The notes beneath the pieces were generated by a model. The model was not told where the DNA came from, searched no databases, and saw nothing but the letters and a program-made list of their open reading frames with translations. A stretch of DNA of 64,000 bases, taken from positions 248,001 through 312,000 of the forward strand of contig NZ_QPES01000001.1 of NCBI RefSeq assembly GCF_009455685.1, written 5' to 3'. This DNA is from Paraburkholderia hayleyella (GTDB lineage Bacteria > Pseudomonadota > Gammaproteobacteria > Burkholderiales > Burkholderiaceae). Position numbers and translations under genes: made by a program. Positions 53,563 to 61,120 of this stretch are shown piece by piece. The stretch's first letter is position 1. The number at the start of each line of letters is the position of its first letter.

Positions 53563-56500
53563 ATGGCGAGCACCACTCTTGGCGTCAAAGTAGACGATCT
53601 GCTGCGTACCCGGCTGAAAGACGCCGCGACCCGCATTGAGCGCACTCCGCATTGGCTCATCAAACAGGCGATTTTTGCCTACCTTGAAAAAATCGAGCAC
53701 GGCCAGCTTCCCGTTGAGCTGTCGAGTCACGCGGGCATGGCGGATCTGGCCGACAGCGCAACGGTCGAAGCCGACGAAGACAGCGCTCCCCATCCCTTCC
53801 TTGAATTCGCGCAAAACGTGCAGCCGCAATCTGTGTTGCGCGCCGCGATCACGGCCGCGTATCGCCGGCCAGAGCCCGAATGCGTGCCTTTTCTGTTGGG
53901 TCAGGCGCGTCTGCCTGCCGGTATTGCAAACGATGTGCAAAAAATGGCGGGCGCGCTGGTCGAAACATTGCGCGGCAAGCGCACGGGCGGCGGCGTGGAT
54001 GGCTTGATTCAGGCGTTTTCACTGTCCAGCCAGGAAGGCGTTGCGTTGATGTGCCTGGCCGAAGCCTTGCTGCGCATCCCTGATCGCGCCACGCGCGATG
54101 CGCTGATCCGCGACAAGATCAGCAAGGGCGACTGGAAGTCACACGTGGGCCAGGCGCCCTCGCTGTTTGTCAACGCCGCCACCTGGGGCTTGATGATTAC
54201 CGGCAAGCTGGTGACGACCAATAGCGAAGCTGGACTGTCGTCGGCGCTGACACGGATGATTGGCAAAGGCGGCGAGCCGTTGATCCGCAAGGGCGTCGAT
54301 ATGGCGATGCGTTTGATGGGCGAGCAGTTCGTCACGGGCGAAAACATTTCCGAAGCGCTCGCTAACAGCCGCAAATATGAAGCGCGAGGATTCCGCTATT
54401 CGTATGACATGCTCGGCGAGGCCGCGACGACCGAAGCCGATGCGCAGCGTTATTACACGTCTTACGAGCAGGCGATCCATGCGATTGGCAAGGCAGCGGG
54501 CGGACGCGGCATCTATGAAGGCCCGGGTATTTCGATCAAGCTGTCGGCGCTGCATGCCCGTTATTCACGCGCGCAACATGAACGCACGATGAACGAGTTG
54601 TTGCCGCGTGTGCGTGCGCTGGCCATTCTCGCGCGCCGCTACGACATTGGTTTGAACATCGATGCCGAAGAGGCGGACCGGCTTGAAATTTCGCTCGATC
54701 TGCTGGAGGCCTTGTGTTTCGACGCAGAGCTGGAAGGCTGGAACGGCATCGGTTTTGTGGTCCAGGCGTATCAGAAACGTTGTCCGTTCGTGATCGATTA
54801 TCTGCTCGACCTCGCACGTCGCAGCCGTCACCGGATCATGGTGCGGCTCGTGAAGGGCGCTTACTGGGACACTGAAATTAAACGTGCGCAAGTGGATGGC
54901 CTCGAAGGTTATCCGGTCTATACGCGCAAGATTTACACCGATGTGTCGTATCTGGCCTGCGCCAGAAAGCTGCTCGGGGCGCCGGACGCCGTCTATCCCC
55001 AGTTCGCCACGCATAACGCCCACACGCTCGCGGCGATCTATCATCTCGCGGGGCAAAACTACTATCCTGGCCAATACGAATTCCAGTGCCTGCACGGCAT
55101 GGGCGAACCGCTTTACGAAGAGGTCACGGGCCGCGACAAGCTCAACCGTCCATGCCGCGTGTATGCACCGGTCGGCACGCACGAAACGCTGCTGGCATAT
55201 CTCGTGCGCCGTCTGCTGGAAAACGGTGCGAACACGTCGTTCGTCAACCGCATCGCAGACCCGGCCGTGGCCATTAGCGATCTGATTGCCGACCCGGTGA
55301 ATGAAGCGTCGAAAATCGTGCCGCTCGGCGCTCCTCACGCGAAGATTCCGTTGCCGCGTCACCTCTACGGCGACGCACGTCTTAACTCGATGGGGCTCGA
55401 TCTGTCGAATGAACATCGGCTGGCTTCGCTCTCATCAGCCTTGCTGGGGGCCGCGAATTATCCGTGGCGCGCCGCACCGATGCTCGATGGCAGCGACGAG
55501 CTGGCCAACGGCGGCGCACGCGACGTGCGCAACCCCGCGGATCAGCGCGATCTGGTGGGTAGCGTGACCGACGCCACAGCCGAGCAGGTAAATGCCGCGC
55601 TAGCGCATGCGCTAGCCGCTGCGCCGATCTGGCAGGCGACTCCCGTCGAGGCGCGAGCCGACTGTCTTGCACGAGCGGCCGATCTGCTCGAAGCGCAGAT
55701 GCATCCCCTCATCGGTCTGATCGTGCGCGAAGCGGGCAAATCGCTGCCTAACGCGGTGGGCGAGATTCGTGAAGCGGTCGATTTCCTGCGTTACTACGCG
55801 ATGCAGATTCGTCTGGAGTTTTCGAACGATACCCATCGTCCGCTGGGCCCTGTGGTGTGTATCAGCCCGTGGAATTTCCCGCTGGCGATTTTCATGGGGC
55901 AGGTCGCGGCGGCGCTGGCAGCCGGTAACACGGTGCTCGCCAAGCCCGCCGAGCAAACGCCGCTGATCGCCGCGCAAGCGGTCCGCATTCTGCGCGAAGC
56001 GGGCGTACCGCCCGGCGCGGTGCAACTGCTGCCCGGTGACGGCGAAACGGTGGGTGCCGCGCTGGTGGCCGATCCCCGCACGCGCGCGGTGATGTTCACG
56101 GGCTCGACCGAAGTCGCGCGGCTGATCAACAAAACCCTGTCGATGCGGCTGGATGCGGACGGCAAGCCGATCCCGCTGATCGCTGAAACCGGTGGGCAAA
56201 ACGCGATGATCGTCGATTCATCGGCGTTGGCCGAGCAGGTTGTGGCAGACGTGCTGCAATCGTCATTTGATTCAGCGGGGCAACGTTGTTCGGCATTGCG
56301 AGTGCTCTGCCTGCAAGACGATGTGGCCGAGCGCACGCTGGAAATGCTGCGTGGCGCGATGAACGAACTGGCGCTTGGCAACCCCGACCGGCTTTCGGTC
56401 GATGTGGGGCCAGTCATCGACGTCGAGGCCAAGCGCAGTATTGATGCGCATATCGCCGCGATGCGCGAAAAAGGTCACAAAGTGACCCAGTTGCCTCTGC

Positions 56501-57519
56501 CATCGCGTTGCGCGCATGGCACCTTTGTGCCGCCAACGTTGATCGAGCTCGATAGCATTGATGAACTCAAACGCGAAGTTTTTGGTCCCGTCCTGCATGT
56601 GGTGCGTTATCGCCGTCATGCACTGGATACGCTGCTCGAACAGATTCGCGCAACCGGTTATGGACTGACGCTCGGCATTCACACGCGGATCGACGAAACC
56701 ATCGCTCATGTCGTGGCCCGTTCGCACGTGGGCAACATCTACGTGAACCGCAACGTGATCGGCGCGGTGGTCGGGGTGCAACCGTTTGGCGGCGAGGGCT
56801 TGTCAGGCACCGGACCGAAAGCGGGCGGCGCGCTGTATCTGCAACGCCTGCTGGCCAAACGTCCGGCGGGTCTGCCCGCCTCACTGACGCAAATGCTGGT
56901 TAGCGACGTACCAGCCGCGGGTGAAAACAGCGACAATCCGTCTTCCGCACTTATCGCGCTGCGCGACTGGCTGAACGCCGAACATCAACCGGCGCTCGCC
57001 GCGCGTTGTGAAACCTGGCGTGAATTGGGTCTGGCCGGGGCAACGGCGGTGTTGCCGGGCCCGACAGGCGAACGCAACACGTATACCCTTGGCGCACGCG
57101 GCACGATTTTATGTGTGCCCGCAACCGCAACGGGCGCGCGGCTGCAACTGGCTGCCGCCCTTGCCACGGGCAATCGCGTGCTGTTTGAGGGGGGGCCGGG
57201 TGAGCAATTGGTGGCGGCCTTGCCCGCTTCGCTCAAGCACCATGTGAGCGTGTGCAAGGCGACGAAGAGCGGTACCGATATCAATACCAATGCCGAATTC
57301 GATGCGGTGCTGTTCGAAGGTGACAGCGATGAGCTGCTGGCGCTGGCACGGGAAGTCGCGCAACGCGCGGGGCCGATTGTGTCGGTGCAGGGGATCGCTG
57401 CACGGGCGTTGGAAGAAGGAACCGAAGATTACGCGCTCGAACGCTTGTTGACCGAGCGTTCGGTGAGCGTGAACACGGCAGCAGCAGGGGGTAATGCAAA
57501 TTTGATGACGATCGGTTGA
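53563..57519 (+). CDS. putA: Trifunctional proline utilisation protein PutA
   Basis: A 1318-residue protein oxidising proline to glutamate in two steps and repressing its own genes. Residues 1-47 form a ribbon-helix-helix DNA-binding domain (TLGVKVDDLLRTRLKDAATR). The proline dehydrogenase barrel follows (EGPGISIKLSALHARYSRAQ; LVKGAYWDTEIKRAQVDG). Then the P5C dehydrogenase (PWNFPLAIFMGQ; catalytic C909 in GQRCSALRV) and a conserved C-terminal domain. The ATG at 53563 has AAGGAA upstream; the frame extends 13 codons more. Length matches trifunctional PutA. A LivK-like receptor follows. Confidence 0.97.
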   Translation: MASTTLGVKVDDLLRTRLKDAATRIERTPHWLIKQAIFAYLEKIEHGQLPVELSSHAGMADLADSATVEADEDSAPHPFLEFAQNVQPQSVLRAAITAAYRRPEPECVPFLLGQARLPAGIANDVQKMAGALVETLRGKRTGGGVDGLIQAFSLSSQEGVALMCLAEALLRIPDRATRDALIRDKISKGDWKSHVGQAPSLFVNAATWGLMITGKLVTTNSEAGLSSALTRMIGKGGEPLIRKGVDMAMRLMGEQFVTGENISEALANSRKYEARGFRYSYDMLGEAATTEADAQRYYTSYEQAIHAIGKAAGGRGIYEGPGISIKLSALHARYSRAQHERTMNELLPRVRALAILARRYDIGLNIDAEEADRLEISLDLLEALCFDAELEGWNGIGFVVQAYQKRCPFVIDYLLDLARRSRHRIMVRLVKGAYWDTEIKRAQVDGLEGYPVYTRKIYTDVSYLACARKLLGAPDAVYPQFATHNAHTLAAIYHLAGQNYYPGQYEFQCLHGMGEPLYEEVTGRDKLNRPCRVYAPVGTHETLLAYLVRRLLENGANTSFVNRIADPAVAISDLIADPVNEASKIVPLGAPHAKIPLPRHLYGDARLNSMGLDLSNEHRLASLSSALLGAANYPWRAAPMLDGSDELANGGARDVRNPADQRDLVGSVTDATAEQVNAALAHALAAAPIWQATPVEARADCLARAADLLEAQMHPLIGLIVREAGKSLPNAVGEIREAVDFLRYYAMQIRLEFSNDTHRPLGPVVCISPWNFPLAIFMGQVAAALAAGNTVLAKPAEQTPLIAAQAVRILREAGVPPGAVQLLPGDGETVGAALVADPRTRAVMFTGSTEVARLINKTLSMRLDADGKPIPLIAETGGQNAMIVDSSALAEQVVADVLQSSFDSAGQRCSALRVLCLQDDVAERTLEMLRGAMNELALGNPDRLSVDVGPVIDVEAKRSIDAHIAAMREKGHKVTQLPLPSRCAHGTFVPPTLIELDSIDELKREVFGPVLHVVRYRRHALDTLLEQIRATGYGLTLGIHTRIDETIAHVVARSHVGNIYVNRNVIGAVVGVQPFGGEGLSGTGPKAGGALYLQRLLAKRPAGLPASLTQMLVSDVPAAGENSDNPSSALIALRDWLNAEHQPALAARCETWRELGLAGATAVLPGPTGERNTYTLGARGTILCVPATATGARLQLAAALATGNRVLFEGGPGEQLVAALPASLKHHVSVCKATKSGTDINTNAEFDAVLFEGDSDELLALAREVAQRAGPIVSVQGIAARALEEGTEDYALERLLTERSVSVNTAAAGGNANLMTIG

Positions 57520-57606
57520 GCTTGCCTTAGCGGTCCATTCAAAACAACGGAAGCGATACGGTAGCGCCGAAGTCGCTCCATCTAACTGGCATCAAGGAGA
57601 GAAACC

Positions 57607-58755
57607 ATGCAGCACGCAATGAAAAAGCTCGCAGGCGCTACGCTGGCGGCCACGCTGTCGCTGGCTGGCGCGGCTTACGCGCAGCAGGTGGAGGATGTGA
57701 AGATTGGCGTGGCTGGCCCGCTGACAGGTGCCCAGGCTCACTACGGCAAGGATTTTCAGAACGGCATTACGCTGGCTGTCGAAGACATGAACGCCACCAA
57801 GCCGGTGATTGGCGGAAAGACAGTGCGCTTCGTGCTGAATTCCGCGGACGATCAGGCTGACCCACGCACCGGTACGACCGTGGCGCAAAAGCTGGTGGAT
57901 GACGGCATCAAGGGCATGCTTGGGCATTTCAACTCTGGCACGACCATCCCGGCTTCGCGTATTTACGCCAACGCGGGCATTCCGCAACTGGCGATGGCGA
58001 CTGCGCCCGAATATACGCAACAGGGCTTTAAAACGACGTTCCGCATGATGACGTCAGATACGCAGCAAGGCTCGGTTGCCGGCACCTTCGCGGTGAAAAA
58101 CCTCGGTATGAAGCGGATAGCGATTGTCGATGACCGCACGGCATACGGCCAGGGTCTGGCCGACCAGTTCGAGAAAGCGGCGAAGGCCGCGGGCGGCACG
58201 ATCGTTGATCGAGAGTTCACGAACGATAAAGCGGTCGATTTCAAGGCAATTTTGACCAAGCTCAAGGCCACCAACCCCGACCTGATTTATTACGGCGGTG
58301 CTGATTCACAAGCGGCGCCGATGGTACGTCAGATGAAGACACTGGGCGTGAAGGCGCCGTTGATGGGCGGTGAAATGGTCAAGACGCCGACCTTCCTGAA
58401 GATCGCCGGTGATGCGGCAAATGGCACGGTGGCCTCGTTGGCGGGCTTGCCGCTCGACGAGATGCCTGGCGGCAAGGCTTACGTGGCGAAGTACAAGAAG
58501 CGTTTCAACGAAGATGTACAGACGTACTCGCCCTATTCGTATGACGGTGCCATGGCGCTGTTCGACGCGATGAAGAAAGCGAATTCGACTGATCCGGCGA
58601 AGTACCTGCCTTTCCTTGCGAAGACGGATATGCCTTCGGTGACCTCGACGCATCTGTCGTATGACGCCAAGGGCGATTTGAAGCACGGCGGCATTACGTT
58701 ATACAAGGTTGTGGATGGCAAGTGGACGACATTGCAAAGCGTAGGCGGCAAGTAA
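57607..58755 (+). CDS. livK: LivK-type amino-acid-binding protein
   Basis: A 382-residue periplasmic receptor. Signal peptide ends near residue 25 (GAAYA). The mature sequence has VKIGVAGPLTGAQAHYGKDF, LGHFNSGTTIPASRIYANAG and VDDRTAYGQGLADQFEKAAK, the branched-chain amino acid receptor pattern. GGAGAGAAACC precedes the ATG. No permease is next to it, so it probably shares a Liv transporter elsewhere. It has its own terminator. Confidence 0.94.
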   Translation: MQHAMKKLAGATLAATLSLAGAAYAQQVEDVKIGVAGPLTGAQAHYGKDFQNGITLAVEDMNATKPVIGGKTVRFVLNSADDQADPRTGTTVAQKLVDDGIKGMLGHFNSGTTIPASRIYANAGIPQLAMATAPEYTQQGFKTTFRMMTSDTQQGSVAGTFAVKNLGMKRIAIVDDRTAYGQGLADQFEKAAKAAGGTIVDREFTNDKAVDFKAILTKLKATNPDLIYYGGADSQAAPMVRQMKTLGVKAPLMGGEMVKTPTFLKIAGDAANGTVASLAGLPLDEMPGGKAYVAKYKKRFNEDVQTYSPYSYDGAMALFDAMKKANSTDPAKYLPFLAKTDMPSVTSTHLSYDAKGDLKHGGITLYKVVDGKWTTLQSVGGK

Positions 58756-59098
58756 ATCGCGGGTGTAGCGGCCTGCTAAGGCCATAGCGTTTTGTTTCTG
58801 CTGTGCAGTTAATGTCTGATTCTGACTGAAAACCCTGTGAGTGGCCTCGTGCTACTCACAGGGTTTTTGTGTTTACGGCCTTGTGGCTAACGTATCGAGA
58901 TTTCCGCTGTTCGCCTCGCTGCTTTTCCCGGATGGAACGATTTTTGGCTCGATGTTACCTAGAGCATTAAGCGCATATTTTAATTCAGTCAGATTGAATA
59001 AATTATAGAGCGGTATGCTGCGTATCCGGTATTCAGATTGATGGGCTTTAAGTTTAATAATCCGGTTATTTTAAAATAATGATGAGAGGGCGTGGTTT
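58756..59098. other. Intergenic region after livK, entering the AT-rich island
   Basis: The first part holds the livK terminator (58830-58868). From about 58970 the sequence becomes AT-rich, marking the left border of the second island. No mobile-element repeat or integrase was found at the border. Confidence 0.5.
58830..58868 (+). terminator. Rho-independent terminator of livK
   Basis: AAACCCTGTGAGT (58830-58842) pairs exactly with ACTCACAGGGTTT (58854-58866), followed by more T. Loop of 11 bases. Confidence 0.92.
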
Positions 59099-59279
59099 AT
59101 GAATGCGGTTAATGGTACTGGTAGTCGTTATATGAGTATGGAAATTCAGTCTGACAGTAATAGCCCGGTATCAGCGAACAAAAATAAAAACGTCAGATAG
59201 TGCTCTTCTTCCGGGTGTACCAGGGCAGCACACTGGGTCGGAAGGATTCACGGGAAGAGCGACCATTGCTTTCGATTAA
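59099..59279 (+). pseudogene. Small frameshifted gene at the island start
   Basis: An ATG at 59099, preceded by GAGAGGGCG, opens 33 codons (MNAVNGTGSRYMSMEIQSDS...) ending at a stop 59198-59200. Just before this stop are two A-tracts (59180-59190 region). In the next frame the reading continues smoothly as KTSDSALLPGVPGQHTGSEG and on to a stop at 59277-59279. A one-base slip in the A-tracts would give a protein of about 59 residues. It may be a dead remnant or a slippage-dependent gene. The start resembles the style of the neighbouring small genes. Confidence 0.45.
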
Positions 59280-59334
59280 TGAATAAGATTCAGGTTTTAT
59301 CTAATAAATAATAGCGGTAAAAACAGGAGGAAGC

Positions 59335-59394
59335 ATGGTGTTTGTCCAGGAGACAGGTGCATGCTGGAAAAATTATGCTGGCATGAGTTTTTGA
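59335..59394 (+). CDS. 19-residue ORF with strong ribosome site
   Basis: AGGAGG lies five bases before the ATG at 59335. The frame encodes MVFVQETGACWKNYAGMSF and ends just before a T-rich stretch. It may be a leader peptide coupled to the 59423 gene, a small protein, or the N-terminus of that gene separated by a frameshift in the T-runs (59387-59410). Evidence is only the ribosome site and position. Confidence 0.35.
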   Translation: MVFVQETGACWKNYAGMSF

Positions 59395-59422
59395 TTTTTT
59401 GTTTTTGTCGAGGGATTGTATA

Positions 59423-59965
59423 GTGCCCAATAATGGTTGTGGTTTAAGCGGTAATTTTACCTGGCAGGCGTGGAAGAATTGCTGGAATGGGTCAGAGGTT
59501 AATGATAAACAGGGTATTTCTGGAAATATAAAGAGCAGCAATCCGGATGCGCCTAGGGCTAAAAATTACAAGCAGATATTTGCAGTTGGCCTGGGTGTAT
59601 TTTGTTTTGGCATAGCGGGTTATTTAGTATTTAGTCCAGCTAGTCTGGCATGTAGAGCGGGTAGCAGAGAGAATTCAGATAGTTCAGGTAGTTCAGGTAG
59701 TTCAGGTAGTGCGAGTGACGCATGTTTGACTGATTCAGTTAGCTATACCCCGTTGTCAGAGATTTCCGCGGTGGTTTTTTTTGCTGGATTTATGATGATG
59801 AGTTACGCGGGTCATCATCTTTATGTCGATCCAGATAAAAATGAGGGTGAAAAACTAAAGGAATTAAAGGAGATAAAAGAAGTAAAAGAAGCAAAAGAGA
59901 TAAAAGATGTGGAGAGTGGCGAAACACAAAGGCTCATGGAAGCTGGATGGCGAAAATATGGGTAA
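59423..59965 (+). CDS. Two-helix membrane protein with SGSSG and Lys/Glu repeats
   Basis: About 180 residues from GTG 59423 (GAGG upstream; the frame is open to 59399). It has a soluble N-terminus of about 50 residues and a first hydrophobic helix (IFAVGLGVFCFGIAGYLVF). A short external or lumenal loop holds SGSSGSSGSAS, encoded by a 9-bp repeat, then a second helix (ISAVVFFAGFMMMSYAG). The Lys/Glu-rich C-terminal tail contains KELKEIKEVKEAKEIKD. I recognise no family. It shares the soluble-helix-loop-helix-tail layout with the next two genes. The sequence is AT-rich compared with neighbours. Confidence 0.6.
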   Translation: MPNNGCGLSGNFTWQAWKNCWNGSEVNDKQGISGNIKSSNPDAPRAKNYKQIFAVGLGVFCFGIAGYLVFSPASLACRAGSRENSDSSGSSGSSGSASDACLTDSVSYTPLSEISAVVFFAGFMMMSYAGHHLYVDPDKNEGEKLKELKEIKEVKEAKEIKDVESGETQRLMEAGWRKYG

Positions 59966-60105
59966 ATATAATTTCATGGGGTCTTGATATAGGATTTAGT
60001 CGCGTCGTGTGGTCTTTTATCTGATTCGAGGCCCACGACGGTTGTGGTGGTTTTTGGACTGGCACATGAAAAGATGCCGGAGAATAAATTTCTGAGAGAA
60101 ACAGC

Positions 60106-60627
60106 ATGGGCAAATTAAATATTTCTGGGGCCGGTGGCAATCATTCAATGCAATCTGTCCCGGATCGGCCTGCGAACGGCCAGGCATCGAGGGTTTCACA
60201 GGCTCCCGCAGGTGATCTTAAAGCCGCGAAATGGATGTTAAGAGGGGGGCTGAGCATCGCTGTGCTGGGTAGCGTCATGCTTTTGGCATCGTTGGAGAGG
60301 CGGACTTCAAATCGTTATGACACAAATAGCATCGCATCTCAGGTGACGGATAAGCTGGGATTTGATGGAGCATGCTGGATTATATCGGGGGGCTGTCTGG
60401 CTTTATATGGCTTGATGCGAAAACATAATATTAATCAGCCTGATTTGCCGCAGCCTGAAGAGCAGACATTAAATCAGTCACAGAATGATAGGCAATTGGT
60501 TATTCAGGTGAATGATGTTGCAACCGGGAGTGATGGCAATGACATTGCTGTGCCCAGAAGGCGGAATTTAAAGGAGTCTATAGGCGAAGGTTTTATCTCG
60601 ATGAGTTCGTCAGGCGAAGACGGTTGA
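60106..60627 (+). CDS. Two-helix membrane protein, unknown family
   Basis: A 173-residue protein: a polar N-terminus of about 43 residues (GNHSMQSVPDRPANGQ), a helix (GLSIAVLGSVMLLASL), a loop of about 25 residues, a second helix (CWIISGGCLALYGLM), then a polar Gln/Asn-rich tail ending MSSSGEDG. A GAGAGAAAC site precedes the ATG. Same architecture as the genes on either side. No known domain is visible; the layout would suit an inner-membrane or host-membrane-inserted protein. Confidence 0.62.
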   Translation: MGKLNISGAGGNHSMQSVPDRPANGQASRVSQAPAGDLKAAKWMLRGGLSIAVLGSVMLLASLERRTSNRYDTNSIASQVTDKLGFDGACWIISGGCLALYGLMRKHNINQPDLPQPEEQTLNQSQNDRQLVIQVNDVATGSDGNDIAVPRRRNLKESIGEGFISMSSSGEDG

Positions 60628-60673
60628 GATAATCGCCGGGTATGGGGCGATGTTTAATTGATGGAGGTGATTT

Positions 60674-61033
60674 GTGCTTGAAATTAATGCAGTTAATACC
60701 CAGCGCCAGTGGAACACCGTGCAACAGAATATTTTGCAAATTGGACAAATAGTTGTTGCCGGAGTGAGAAGAGCTGTGAGTCTGGTTACACCTGATACGG
60801 TAAACCGTATCAGGGCAGCAGGTATCTCGGGTGCGATCTTGTTTACCGCCAGTGTCGGAATCATAACGGTGCTGAATCAAAAAGACGGGGATTTGACAGG
60901 CCGGGCTGCCAATGTGCTTACTGTTATTTCAATGTTCGGGGGAGTAGCAGGCATTGGCTTAATCGCAACTGCGATTTGCGCTTACCAGTATGGCAGTCAT
61001 GAACGGCAGCGTTTGCTTGCATTGGCCGCATAG
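60674..61033 (+). CDS. Two-helix membrane protein, third of the row
   Basis: A 119-residue protein starting GTG at 60674 with a near-perfect GGAGGTGAT ribosome site. N-terminal about 45 residues (NAVNTQRQWNTVQQNILQIG) are soluble, followed by a helix (ISGAILFTASVGIITVL), a 15-residue loop and a second helix (VISMFGGVAGIGLIATAICA). It begins 46 bases after the previous stop, so the two are probably one transcript. The opening MLEINAVN recalls MNAVNG of the broken gene at 59099. Function unknown. Confidence 0.65.
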   Translation: MLEINAVNTQRQWNTVQQNILQIGQIVVAGVRRAVSLVTPDTVNRIRAAGISGAILFTASVGIITVLNQKDGDLTGRAANVLTVISMFGGVAGIGLIATAICAYQYGSHERQRLLALAA

Positions 61034-61058
61034 GATTATTTAATTTTGTTTAAACATG

Positions 61059-61093
61059 CCCGGCATGATCCCTTTATCGTGAATCATGCCGGG
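61059..61093. terminator. Hairpin between convergent genes
   Basis: CCCGGCATGAT (61059-61069) pairs with ATCATGCCGGG (61083-61093), 11 bp, loop 13. It separates the rightward small genes from the leftward enzyme gene. The T-run is weak on both strands, so it is a probable bidirectional terminator only by position. Confidence 0.65.
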
Positions 61094-61120
61094 TGGACTA
61101 TTCATGTGATTTCTCCCGGC

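Noticed and set aside
54565..55416. 283-codon minus-strand frame within putA
   Set aside because: Shadow of the proline dehydrogenase domain; no homology recognised.
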